NCBI GenBank assembly: GCA_022560365.1
Contig: JADFTG010000015.1
Coordinates: forward strand, 1-11,358
DNA length: 11,358 nt
Origin: Chloroflexota bacterium
Lineage (GTDB): Bacteria; Chloroflexota; Dehalococcoidia; SM23-28-2; RBG-16-64-32
Direction: 5' to 3'
Shown here one piece after another: positions 1-5,489 of the stretch (its first letter is position 1; every line of letters begins with the position of its first letter). A program made the translations under genes and the position numbers. The notes under the pieces were generated by a model, which worked only from the letters and a program-made list of their open reading frames with translations, was not told the origin of the DNA and ran no database searches.

Positions 1-233
1 AGCACGTCTGCGGCGGCCCTCTGCTCCTTCTGCCGCAGCGGGACGAGGACATCCGCGGTCATGTCCGGGTCCTCGCTGCCTTTAGAGCCGTCGGTGCAGA
101 TGACGTAGTAGAACTCCCAGCCCTGCTGCACCCACGTGTAGACCGTGCCGGCAGCGCCGAATTCGGAGTCGTCGGGATGCGCGGAGATTACGAGCCCGAC
201 TTTGGGGCCCTCTTGTTCATCAGTCATGGGCAT
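1..233 (-). CDS. PIG-L/LmbE family deacetylase, N-terminal part (runs off the left edge)
   Basis: This is the first 77 residues of a PIG-L (LmbE-like) zinc-dependent N-acetyl-sugar deacetylase; the rest lies outside the window. The family signature HPDDSEFG is at residues 19-26. By analogy with MshB, H19 and D22 would be zinc ligands and D21 the general base. A second family motif, TDGSKG, is at residues 47-52, followed by an RxxE-type helix (RQKEQRAA). Family members remove acetyl groups from GlcNAc-containing molecules such as thiol precursors or glycolipids; the substrate cannot be told from this fragment. I chose the ATG at 233 because AGAGGA (minus strand, 246-241) sits 7 bases upstream; the in-frame ATG at 227 would be 13 bases away. 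The gene is divergent from lexA and shares its promoter region, so SOS influence is possible. The family call is secure and the substrate unknown. Confidence 0.88.
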   Translation of the reverse strand, partial: MPMTDEQEGPKVGLVISAHPDDSEFGAAGTVYTWVQQGWEFYYVICTDGSKGSEDPDMTADVLVPLRQKEQRAAADV

Positions 234-297
234 ACGTACGTCCTCTAGTCCAGATCCCATCAGATTGGTTGGCACCGCTCGCTGGGCATCGTCGCGG

Positions 298-327
298 ATT
301 GTACCGGTGTCGTAATACTGTTGACAA
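298..327 (-). promoter_or_regulatory. Promoter of the PIG-L gene
   Basis: On the minus strand, TTGTCA (327-322) and TACAAT (303-298) are separated by 18 bases, each matching 5 of 6 consensus sigma-70 positions. The predicted start of transcription is near 291, giving a leader of about 58 nt. The -35 hexamer overlaps that of the lexA promoter on the opposite strand. Confidence 0.6.
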
Positions 328-349
328 CCGAACGTATGGTCTCTAGACT
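321..349 (+). promoter_or_regulatory. lexA promoter
   Basis: TTGACA (321-326, perfect -35) is followed after 17 bases by TAGACT (344-349, 4 of 6 for a -10). The predicted start of transcription is near 356. One LexA box lies inside the spacer and another just after the start, the arrangement expected for an autoregulated lexA. Confidence 0.72.
329..342. promoter_or_regulatory. LexA-binding box 1 (SOS operator)
   Basis: CGAACGTATGGTCT matches the Bacillus-type SOS box CGAACRNRYGTTYC at 12 of 14 positions, with an intact left half-site and a degenerate right half-site. It occupies the lexA promoter spacer and begins 2 bases upstream of the divergent PIG-L -35, so LexA bound here would block lexA and might also affect PIG-L. 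Confidence 0.6.
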
Positions 350-359
350 TTTGTTTTGG

Positions 360-373
360 CGAACAAAAGTTCG
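360..373. promoter_or_regulatory. LexA-binding box 2 (SOS operator, perfect palindrome)
   Basis: CGAAC-AAAA-GTTCG has two perfect half-sites of the Gram-positive/Bacillus SOS box with the standard 4-base centre. It lies just downstream of the predicted lexA transcription start and 36 bases before the start codon, a typical position for LexA self-repression. Confidence 0.8.
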
Positions 374-408
374 TTTATCGTCGCCGAGCCGCCCCGGAAG
401 GAAACGAA

Positions 409-1050
409 ATGAAGGACCTGTCAACGAAACAGCAGCGCATCCTGAACTACATTCGCGACTTCATTGAGGAGCACGACTACCCGCCCAGCATCCGGCAGAT
501 CCAGCAGGCTTGCGACATCAGCTCCACTTCCGTGGTGGATTACAACCTCCGCATACTCGAACGCCAGGGCCACATCAGGCGCGACCGCGAAGTGTCGCGC
601 GCCATCGAGGTGCTTCACGGCGGCCGGCGCGCGCCGCGCGTCGTCCCCGTGCCGATCATCGGCACGATCGCGGCAGGCCAGCCGATCCCCGTACCGTCCG
701 CGGACACCTGGAGCGCCGACATGTCGGATTCGATCGAGGTTGCACCAGAGATGGTGGGTAACCGCGAGAACGTCTTCGCGCTGCGCGTGAAGGGGACGTC
801 GATGATCGACGCGCTGGTCAACGACGGCGACGTCGTGATCCTCGAGCAAGCAGGAGCAGCGCGTGACGGCGATATGGTGGTCGCGTGGCTCAAGAACGAG
901 CAGGAGGCGACGCTGAAAAGGATCTTCCGCGAGGGAGACCGCGTGCGCCTGCAGCCTGCCAACGAGACGATGCAGCCGATCTATACGGACGCCGACAACG
1001 TCGAGGTGCAGGGCCGTGTGATCGCCTCGATCCGCCAGCAGATCGCCTGA
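409..1050 (+). CDS. lexA: LexA repressor (SOS regulator, S24 self-cleaving)
   Basis: This 213-residue protein has the usual LexA length and layout. The N-terminal winged helix-turn-helix spans about residues 1-68, with the LexA-type PPSIRQIQQA segment at 25-34. The C-terminal S24 peptidase-like domain spans about 78-210. The self-cleavage bond is A89-G90 in TIAAGQPIPV. The catalytic dyad is S131 (in GTSM) and K170 (in ATLKRI), so RecA-stimulated self-cleavage should be intact. LexA represses DNA-damage genes until RecA filaments trigger cleavage. The ATG at 409 is preceded by GGAAGG (396-401), a good ribosome-binding site. Two CGAAC-type boxes upstream indicate autoregulation. No recA or polymerase gene is visible here; the next gene is an ABC ATPase with its own putative promoter. 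Confidence 0.97.
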   Translation: MKDLSTKQQRILNYIRDFIEEHDYPPSIRQIQQACDISSTSVVDYNLRILERQGHIRRDREVSRAIEVLHGGRRAPRVVPVPIIGTIAAGQPIPVPSADTWSADMSDSIEVAPEMVGNRENVFALRVKGTSMIDALVNDGDVVILEQAGAARDGDMVVAWLKNEQEATLKRIFREGDRVRLQPANETMQPIYTDADNVEVQGRVIASIRQQIA

Positions 1051-1064
1051 CGCGGCCGACCCGG

Positions 1065-1070
1065 TATAAT
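1065..1070 (+). promoter_or_regulatory. Putative -10 element for the OppD-like gene
   Basis: A perfect TATAAT stands out in very GC-rich DNA 15 bases after the lexA stop. No good -35 is found 16-18 bases upstream (that stretch is inside the end of lexA), so the promoter is only partly supported. Transcription would start near 1077, giving a leader of about 70 nt. Confidence 0.45.
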
Positions 1071-1122
1071 GCGACTCGCCCACTGAAGCGCCGGCGGCGT
1101 CTCGCTCTCCCGCTGAGAGGCC

Positions 1123-1145
1123 GGCGGCCCACCCGAAAGGCCGCC
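1123..1145 (+). promoter_or_regulatory. Leader hairpin overlapping the ribosome-binding site
   Basis: GGCGGCC (1123-1129) pairs perfectly with GGCCGCC (1139-1145) around a 9-base loop. The Shine-Dalgarno-like GAAAGG (1135-1140) lies in the loop and the first bases of the 3' arm, and the TTG start is at 1148. The fold could limit translation. A second possible pairing, GCCGGC 1090-1095 with 1120-1125, competes for bases 1123-1125. Confidence 0.4.
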
Positions 1146-1147
1146 CC

Positions 1148-2164
1148 TTGCAGGACATCATCCTCCGCGTAGAGGACCTCCAGGCCCAATTCGACACGAC
1201 CGACGGCGTCGTGAAGGCCGTGAACCACGTCTCCTTCGACGTGCCCCGCGGCACCACGCTGGCGATCACAGGCGAGAGCGGGAGCGGCAAGTCGTCGGTG
1301 GCGCTGGCGATCATGGGCCTTCTGCCCTATCCGGGCCGAGTTACCGGCGGCAAGATCTACTTCCGCGACCGCGACCTGCTGACCCTCAAGGGCGAGGAGC
1401 TGCGCAAGATTCGCGGCCGCGAGATCGCGATCGTCTTCCAGGACCCGAGCACCGGCCTGAACCCCGTGCTCTCAATCGGCGATCAAGTAGAAGAGATCAT
1501 CCGCACGCACCAGCCGGTTTCCCGGCGCGAGGCGAAGAAGATGAGCATCGAGGTGCTCGGACAGCTGGGGCTGCCCGACCCGGAAGAGATCGTCCGCCGC
1601 TATCCGTTCCAACTGTCCGGTGGCATGGCGCAGCGCGTGATGATCGCGATCGCGACGGCGCTCAACCCGTCCGTCCTGATCCTCGACGAGCCAACGTCCG
1701 CTCTCGACGTGACGGTGCAAGCGGCGATCCTCGAGGACATGACGCAGCTCCAGGAGCGCCACGGCACGTCGATCATCCTCATCTCCCACGACCTCGGAGT
1801 TGTCGCGCAGATGGCGGACAGCGTCGCCGTGATGTACGCCGGAGAGATCGCCGAGTACGCCGACGCCGCGACACTGTTCCGCTCGCCGCGTCACCCGTAC
1901 ACCGCATCGCTGCTGGCGAGCCGGCCGCGCCCGGACCAGGAGAGCAGGGGCCGGCTGGCGGCGATCAAGGGCGCGCCTCCTTCACTGATCGACCTTGCGG
2001 ACGAGTGCGCGTTCCTGCCGCGTTGTCACAAGGCGACCTCAGAGTGCCGCTCGGAGCCCGCGCCGAAACTGCTCCCGGTCGGGCCGGCCGCCGCGCACGT
2101 CGCCGCCTGCTACAACCCGATGTACCGGGAAGACGAGGGCACAGCGGCCAGGAGGAGCGCCTGA
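1148..2164 (+). CDS. OppD/DppD-type peptide ABC transporter ATP-binding protein
   Basis: This 338-residue protein is a nucleotide-binding subunit of the oligopeptide/dipeptide importer family, driving peptide (or nickel or sugar) uptake from the cytoplasmic face. Visible motifs are Walker A GESGSGKSS (42-50), Q-loop Q98, signature LSGGMAQR (156-163), Walker B VLILDEP (176-182) and switch H214. The oligopeptide-type C-terminal extension follows, with RHPYTASLL near 248-256. Four cysteines (C287, C293, C300, C321) in the CxFLPRC context match the site that holds a [4Fe-4S] cluster in some DppD/OppD proteins. The TTG at 1148 is chosen because GAAAGG lies 7 bases upstream and the protein starts where homologues do. 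No permease, OppF partner or binding protein is in the window, so it is an orphan here. It abuts the next gene with no gap. The family is certain; the substrate is unknown. Confidence 0.93.
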   Translation: MQDIILRVEDLQAQFDTTDGVVKAVNHVSFDVPRGTTLAITGESGSGKSSVALAIMGLLPYPGRVTGGKIYFRDRDLLTLKGEELRKIRGREIAIVFQDPSTGLNPVLSIGDQVEEIIRTHQPVSRREAKKMSIEVLGQLGLPDPEEIVRRYPFQLSGGMAQRVMIAIATALNPSVLILDEPTSALDVTVQAAILEDMTQLQERHGTSIILISHDLGVVAQMADSVAVMYAGEIAEYADAATLFRSPRHPYTASLLASRPRPDQESRGRLAAIKGAPPSLIDLADECAFLPRCHKATSECRSEPAPKLLPVGPAAAHVAACYNPMYREDEGTAARRSA

Positions 2165-2671
2165 ATGGCCTCGCGGGAGAGCACGCCTCGTGACCTCTGG
2201 AACCGGCTGCGCAACCTGGGCAGGCGCGTCGAGGAGGAGATCTACGACTTCACCGAGGAGGACGCCGAGCGCGAGGAAGAGCCGCGCGGCCGAAACACGC
2301 TGATCGCGCTCCTGAACGGGTTCTTCACGATGTGGAGGGCGACCCAGGCCAGCAGCGCCGAGCGTACCCTCGGGTCGCTTGCCGGCATCAGCGTCGTCTG
2401 GCTCGTGGTCGTCGACCGCGGGTTCGGCTTCAAGCGGACGTGGGCGCGCATACTGGCGGCGACGTTCGTCACGATCTGGTTCGTGCCCGGCCTCATCGCC
2501 GCAACGTGGACGGTCTGCGCCAACCTCGGCGTCGTGAACATGCGGCGCATCCGCTCGTGGCCGCTGATGCTCACTTTCGCGGCATCAGGCCTGATCGCCT
2601 TCCGGGCCGTCTTCAGCGAGCTCGCCCACCACGAGTTGCGCCCGATCCGCAGCCGCCGCGACGACGACTAG
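2165..2671 (+). CDS. Small three-helix membrane protein, function unknown
   Basis: I do not recognise this 168-residue protein. It has a charged cytoplasmic-looking N-terminus (residues 1-45, rich in Arg and Glu, with EEDAEREEE at 31-39). Three hydrophobic stretches fit membrane helices: about 69-84, 95-117 and 131-150. The C-terminus is short and basic/acidic (RSRRDDD). There are no cysteine clusters and no signal peptide. The ATG directly follows the stop codon of the ATPase gene, with GGAGGAG (2151-2157) inside that gene's end as the ribosome-binding site, so the two are probably co-transcribed and translationally coupled. The coupling hints at a shared role, but three short helices do not resemble an OppB or OppC permease. 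A hairpin follows at 2675-2698. Confidence 0.75.
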   Translation: MASRESTPRDLWNRLRNLGRRVEEEIYDFTEEDAEREEEPRGRNTLIALLNGFFTMWRATQASSAERTLGSLAGISVVWLVVVDRGFGFKRTWARILAATFVTIWFVPGLIAATWTVCANLGVVNMRRIRSWPLMLTFAASGLIAFRAVFSELAHHELRPIRSRRDDD

Positions 2672-2674
2672 CCG

Positions 2675-2698
2675 ACGCAGGCGCCAAGCGACCTGCGT
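2675..2698 (+). terminator. Strong hairpin, possible transcription terminator
   Basis: ACGCAGG (2675-2681) pairs with CCTGCGT (2692-2698). CGC (2682-2684) and GCG (2688-2690) extend the stem to 10 pairs with one bulged A and a 3-base loop. It begins 4 bases after the stop of the membrane protein gene. Only TTC follows the stem, with no T-run, so it would be a weak or non-canonical intrinsic terminator. Confidence 0.45.
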
Positions 2699-2712
2699 TC
2701 CAGACACGTGCG

Positions 2713-2721
2713 TGCTAGACT
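2713..2721 (+). promoter_or_regulatory. Putative extended -10 promoter for the leuB-like gene
   Basis: TGC followed by TAGACT (2716-2721) forms an extended -10; TAGACT is also the -10 of the lexA promoter in this window. No convincing -35 is seen upstream. The predicted start near 2728 gives a leader of about 30 nt and lies downstream of the hairpin. Confidence 0.35.
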
Positions 2722-2759
2722 CGATGCCGTTGACCCACTAGCGCTTGATGGGAGAAAGC

Positions 2760-3827
2760 ATGGCTGACAGGAGCTACAAGATCGCCGTCCTGCCAGGCGA
2801 CGGCACAGGCCCGGAGGTCGTCCGCGAGGGCCTCAAGGCGCTTGAGGCGGCGGCCGCCAAGACCGGTTTTCGCTACGACCTCGAACACTACGACCTCGGC
2901 GGCGACCGCTACCTGAGCACGGGCGAGATCCTGCCTGACTCCACGCTCGAAGAGCTGCGCGGCTTCGACGCCATCTTCCTCGGCGCGATCGGCCACCCGG
3001 AGGTGAAGCCGGGCATCCTCGAGAAGGGCCTCCTCCTGCGCCTGCGCTTCGAGCTCGACCAGTACATCAACCTGCGCCCGGTCAAGCTCTACCCGAACGT
3101 CGACTGCCCGCTGAAGGACAAGGGGCCAGAGGAGATCGACTTCGTGGTCGTGCGCGAGAACACGGAGGGGCTGTACAGCGGGATGGGCGGCTTCCAGTAC
3201 AAGGGGACGCCGCAGGAGGTGTCGACGCAGATCCACATGACGACCCGCTTCGGGGCCGAGCGCGCGATCCGCTTCGCCTTCGACCTGACCCGCAAGCGCA
3301 ACAAGGACAAGCAGCTGCACCTGGTGGGGAAGACGAACGTGCTCACGTTCGTGCACGACACGTGGTGGCGCGCCTTTAACGAGGTGGGCGAGGCGGACTA
3401 CCCGGACATCCGCCGCGAGTACGCACACGTGGACGCGACGGTCATGTGGTTCGTGAAGAACCCGGAGTGGTTCGACGTGATCGTGGTCGAGAACATGTTC
3501 GGCGACATCATCACGGACCTGGGCGCGATGATCCAGGGCGGGATGGGGATCGCCGCCGGCGGCAACCTGAACCCGAAAGGGGTTTCGATGTTCGAGCCGA
3601 TCGGCGGCAGCGCCCCGAAGTACACGGGGCAGGACGTGATCTGCCCGCTGGCCGCGATCGCCGCCGTCCAGATGATGCTGGAGCAGCTGGGCGAAGAAGA
3701 CGGCGGCGCCCGCATCGAGAAGGCGATCATCGAGGCGCTGGGCAGCGGCCAGATCAAGTCGCTCTCCGCCGGCAAGATGGGCATGGGCACGGCGGAGATG
3801 GGCGACCTGGTGGCGGGGCTGATTTAG
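2760..3827 (+). CDS. leuB: 3-isopropylmalate dehydrogenase family protein
   Basis: This 355-residue protein belongs to the isocitrate/isopropylmalate dehydrogenase family: NAD-dependent oxidative decarboxylation of 2-hydroxy-3-alkyl-malates, in leucine synthesis or, on 3-methylmalate, in the citramalate route to isoleucine. The start IAVLPGDGTGPEVV (8-21) is typical. Substrate arginines R94, R96 and R106, catalytic Y139 and K191, and metal aspartates D225, D249 and D253 are all present. It resembles actinobacterial LeuB (LLLRLRFELDQYINLRP). The NAD loop reads EPIGGSAP (279-286), with G in place of the usual His of EPVHGSAP. Related tartrate or malate dehydrogenases are possible alternatives. 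I prefer the ATG at 2760, which has TGGGAG just upstream, to the in-frame TTG at 2745 or ATG at 2748. leuC, leuD and leuA are not in the window, but cimA is nearby. Confidence 0.88.
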   Translation: MADRSYKIAVLPGDGTGPEVVREGLKALEAAAAKTGFRYDLEHYDLGGDRYLSTGEILPDSTLEELRGFDAIFLGAIGHPEVKPGILEKGLLLRLRFELDQYINLRPVKLYPNVDCPLKDKGPEEIDFVVVRENTEGLYSGMGGFQYKGTPQEVSTQIHMTTRFGAERAIRFAFDLTRKRNKDKQLHLVGKTNVLTFVHDTWWRAFNEVGEADYPDIRREYAHVDATVMWFVKNPEWFDVIVVENMFGDIITDLGAMIQGGMGIAAGGNLNPKGVSMFEPIGGSAPKYTGQDVICPLAAIAAVQMMLEQLGEEDGGARIEKAIIEALGSGQIKSLSAGKMGMGTAEMGDLVAGLI

Positions 3828-3836
3828 GACGAGTAC

Positions 3837-4349
3837 ATGGCCGAAGAGATCGGTGAATCTCTCGTAGGCTCATACCTGCGCCTGATAAAAGGCTGCGAGA
3901 TCGTCACCTATAACCAGCGCCTATCGAAAGAGCCTAATGAAATGGGTGAGACGGATGTGCTCGCCATCGACCTAGATACCAAAACGGTCTACCTCTGCGA
4001 AGTGGTGACGCACATCCTTGGCATGCTCTACGGTTCGGGCACTGAGGCGACCTTGTCGCGGGTGCGGCAGAAGTTTCAGAGACTTACCGAATATGGTCGA
4101 CGTGCGTTTCCCACTCACGAACGAATCTACATGCTCTGGTCGCCGTATGTGCCAGTGGGAAAGGTGACGACCGGACTACAGCAACTCATCGACGATCTGG
4201 CAGAGGCCGACGATTCGCTCGAGCTTCAGATTAACCAGGAGTACACGCGGCGAGTGGGAGAACTCCAAGAACGCGCCCGCCTAGATACGAAGAATTATGG
4301 TGAGCCGTTCTTTCGCGCCCTGCAGATCATCGAACATCTCCGGCGTTAG
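3837..4349 (+). CDS. Unknown protein with a PD-(D/E)XK nuclease-like core
   Basis: I do not recognise this 170-residue protein by name. The core ETDVLAID (38-45), then VYLCEVVTH (51-59), has the layout of the restriction-endonuclease-like fold seen in YraN or Mrr-type proteins: E38/D40 on one strand and E55 on the next. The position where a catalytic Lys is expected (ExK) is V57, so activity is doubtful. A second half with charged helices (about 111-170) ends with PFFRALQIIEHLRR. No membrane segment or signal is present. It starts 9 bases after leuB with only a weak GGACGAG ahead of the ATG, so it probably depends on leuB transcription. Its codon use looks visibly less GC-rich than its neighbours, which may indicate later acquisition. 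It converges on purU with a 9-base gap. That it is a real gene is likely; the function is a fold-based guess. Confidence 0.75.
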   Translation: MAEEIGESLVGSYLRLIKGCEIVTYNQRLSKEPNEMGETDVLAIDLDTKTVYLCEVVTHILGMLYGSGTEATLSRVRQKFQRLTEYGRRAFPTHERIYMLWSPYVPVGKVTTGLQQLIDDLAEADDSLELQINQEYTRRVGELQERARLDTKNYGEPFFRALQIIEHLRR

Positions 4350-4358
4350 CAACCAATC

Positions 4359-5222
4359 TCAGTCGAACACTACGGTCTTGTTGCCGTAGACGAGGATGCG
4401 GTTGCGCAGGTGGAGGTCCACGGCGCGGGCGAGGACGGTCTTCTCCAGGTCGCGGCCCTTACGGACGAGGTCGTTGACGGAGTCGCGGTGGCTGACGCGG
4501 GCGACGTCCTGCTCGATGATCGGGCCCTGGTCCAGCTCCGGCGTCACGTAGTGGGCCGTCGCGCCGATGATCTTGACGCCGCGCTCGAGCGCCTGGTGGT
4601 AGGGCCGGGCGCCGGCGAAGGCGGGCAGGAACGAGTGGTGGATGTTGATGATGCGGTTCGGGTAGCGCTCCACGAAGTCCGCGCTCAGGATCTGCATGTA
4701 GCGGGCGAGCACGACCGTGTCGATATCCCACTCCTCGAGTAGCTTTCGCGCCACGTTCTCCTGTTGCGCCTTGTTGTCGGCGGACACGGGCAAGCAGTGG
4801 AAGTTGATGCCGTAGCTCTCGGCGATCTCGCGCTGCTCCTCGTGGTTGCTGATGACGAGCGGGACCGTGCCGCGGAGCTCGCCCATGCGCCAGCGGCCCA
4901 GCAGGTCGTAGAGGCAATGCGGCAGCTTCGAGACGAAAAGGGCGACACGCGGCTGGTAGTCGCTGAAGTGCAGCGTCCACTGCATGCCGAAGCGCAGGAC
5001 GATCGGCTTGAACGTCGCCTCGATCTCCTCACGGGCGACGTCGAACCCCTCCAGCTCCCACTCCACGCGCTGCAGGAAGACGCCCTCCTCCTGGTCCGTA
5101 TGCTGGTCGGCGTGAATGATGTTGCCGCTGTTGCGGTAGAGGAAGTCGGACACGGCCGCGACCAGGCCCTTCTGGTCGCGGCAGGAGATGAGCAGCGTCG
5201 CGGTGGTTGGTTCGTCTGTCAT
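4359..5222 (-). CDS. purU: Formyltetrahydrofolate deformylase
   Basis: This 287-residue protein hydrolyses 10-formyltetrahydrofolate to tetrahydrofolate and formate, balancing one-carbon pools and supplying formate. It has the family's usual length and order: an N-terminal ACT domain (about 7-85, beginning LLISCRDQKGLVAAVS) that senses amino acids in studied members, then a formyltransferase-like hydrolase domain (about 92-287). The catalytic triad is N193 and H195 in the NIHHSFLPAF segment and D231 in TPELDQGPI. The segment SNHEEQRE (125-132) is also typical of PurU. The ATG at 5222 has no clear ribosome-binding site, and the predicted transcript start is only about 12 bases upstream, so initiation may be near-leaderless. 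Methionyl-tRNA formyltransferase and GART share the fold, but the ACT domain and length favour PurU. Confidence 0.95.
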   Translation of the reverse strand: MTDEPTTATLLISCRDQKGLVAAVSDFLYRNSGNIIHADQHTDQEEGVFLQRVEWELEGFDVAREEIEATFKPIVLRFGMQWTLHFSDYQPRVALFVSKLPHCLYDLLGRWRMGELRGTVPLVISNHEEQREIAESYGINFHCLPVSADNKAQQENVARKLLEEWDIDTVVLARYMQILSADFVERYPNRIINIHHSFLPAFAGARPYHQALERGVKIIGATAHYVTPELDQGPIIEQDVARVSHRDSVNDLVRKGRDLEKTVLARAVDLHLRNRILVYGNKTVVFD

Positions 5223-5240
5223 GCCGTCTTAGTGGACGGA

Positions 5241-5268
5241 ATTATAGCAGCGGATGTTATAACGCCAA
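5241..5268 (-). promoter_or_regulatory. purU promoter (extended -10)
   Basis: On the minus strand TTGGCG (5268-5263) is followed after 16 bases by TATAAT (5246-5241), a perfect -10 preceded by TGC, making an extended -10. An 8-base palindrome, GTTATAAC (5256-5263), fills part of the spacer and could be an operator, though AT-rich palindromes also arise by chance. Confidence 0.65.
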
Positions 5269-5278
5269 GACCCGACCT

Positions 5279-5410
5279 CTACAGCCGCTCGTAGTCGAGG
5301 ATCGCCACAATCGTCTCCCAATCGTGCGAGCCACGATCTGGCTTACGGCGCAGCGTCGTGCGCGGCGTCTTCAGCCCGTCGTTGTCCCGTGTGCCAGTGT
5401 CGTGAGTCAT
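5279..5410 (-). pseudogene. Remnant of a pyridoxamine-phosphate-oxidase-like (PPOX) gene
   Basis: A 43-codon frame starts at the ATG at 5410 and ends at TAG (5281-5279). Its residues 15-39 (beginning PRTTLRRKPDRGSHDWETI and running to AILD) resemble the conserved N-terminus of PPOX/flavin-nucleotide-binding proteins, which normally continue with a CHVGF-type strand and about 150 more residues. Here the match stops at AILD, followed by YERL and a stop codon. I found no continuation in other frames before the purU promoter. A plausible -10 (TATACT, 5425-5420) remains 9 bases before the ATG. I read this as a gene deleted downstream of its first 40 codons. It could instead be a genuine small protein. 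The family match is from memory of the motif and is moderate only. Confidence 0.45.
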
Positions 5411-5419
5411 GGAGCCACG

Positions 5420-5425
5420 AGTATA
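5420..5425 (-). promoter_or_regulatory. Putative -10 of the PPOX-like remnant
   Basis: TATACT on the minus strand (5425-5420) lies 9 bases upstream of the ATG at 5410, so transcription would begin almost at the start codon. The best -35 candidate, GTGACC at a 19-base spacing, is poor. Confidence 0.3.
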
Positions 5426-5474
5426 CAGCGCCCAAGGCGGCTTCGGTCACCTTTTTCCGCCACAAGCGTTCCGA

Positions 5475-5480
5475 TACACT
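5475..5480 (+). promoter_or_regulatory. Putative -10 of cimA (leaderless transcript)
   Basis: TACACT (4 of 6 matches to TATAAT) ends 9 bases before the cimA ATG at 5490, and the intervening bases contain no ribosome-binding site. If used, the mRNA would start at or within a few bases of the start codon. The -35 region is only a T-run at 5452-5456. Confidence 0.3.
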
Positions 5481-5489
5481 GAGTGCACC

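Noticed and set aside
1113..1134. TPP-riboswitch-like CTGAGA (1113-1118) followed by ACCC (1131-1134) ahead of a transporter gene
   Set aside because: The other conserved TPP elements (the AACCTGAT segment and the GCG-AGGGA close) are absent, and the downstream bases form a simple GC hairpin and the ribosome-binding site.
421..1314. Long minus-strand open frame opposite lexA
   Set aside because: It runs antisense to a clear LexA and the start of the ABC ATPase, has His/Arg/Val-rich low-complexity composition and no family motif. Long antisense frames are expected in GC-rich coding DNA.
2745..2759. Earlier TTG/ATG starts for the leuB-like gene
   Set aside because: Their upstream sequence has no ribosome-binding site, and GGGAG at 2750-2754 is placed to serve the ATG at 2760, where family homology begins.
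2715..3428. 237-codon minus-strand open frame opposite leuB
   Set aside because: It is a shadow of the leuB-like gene, with repetitive Val/Leu/Glu/Arg composition and no motif or promoter.
5409..5489. Upstream in-frame ATG that would extend CimA by 27 residues
   Set aside because: The extension shows no family similarity, overlaps the predicted cimA -10 and the divergent remnant's start, and has no ribosome-binding site. Homology begins immediately after 5490.
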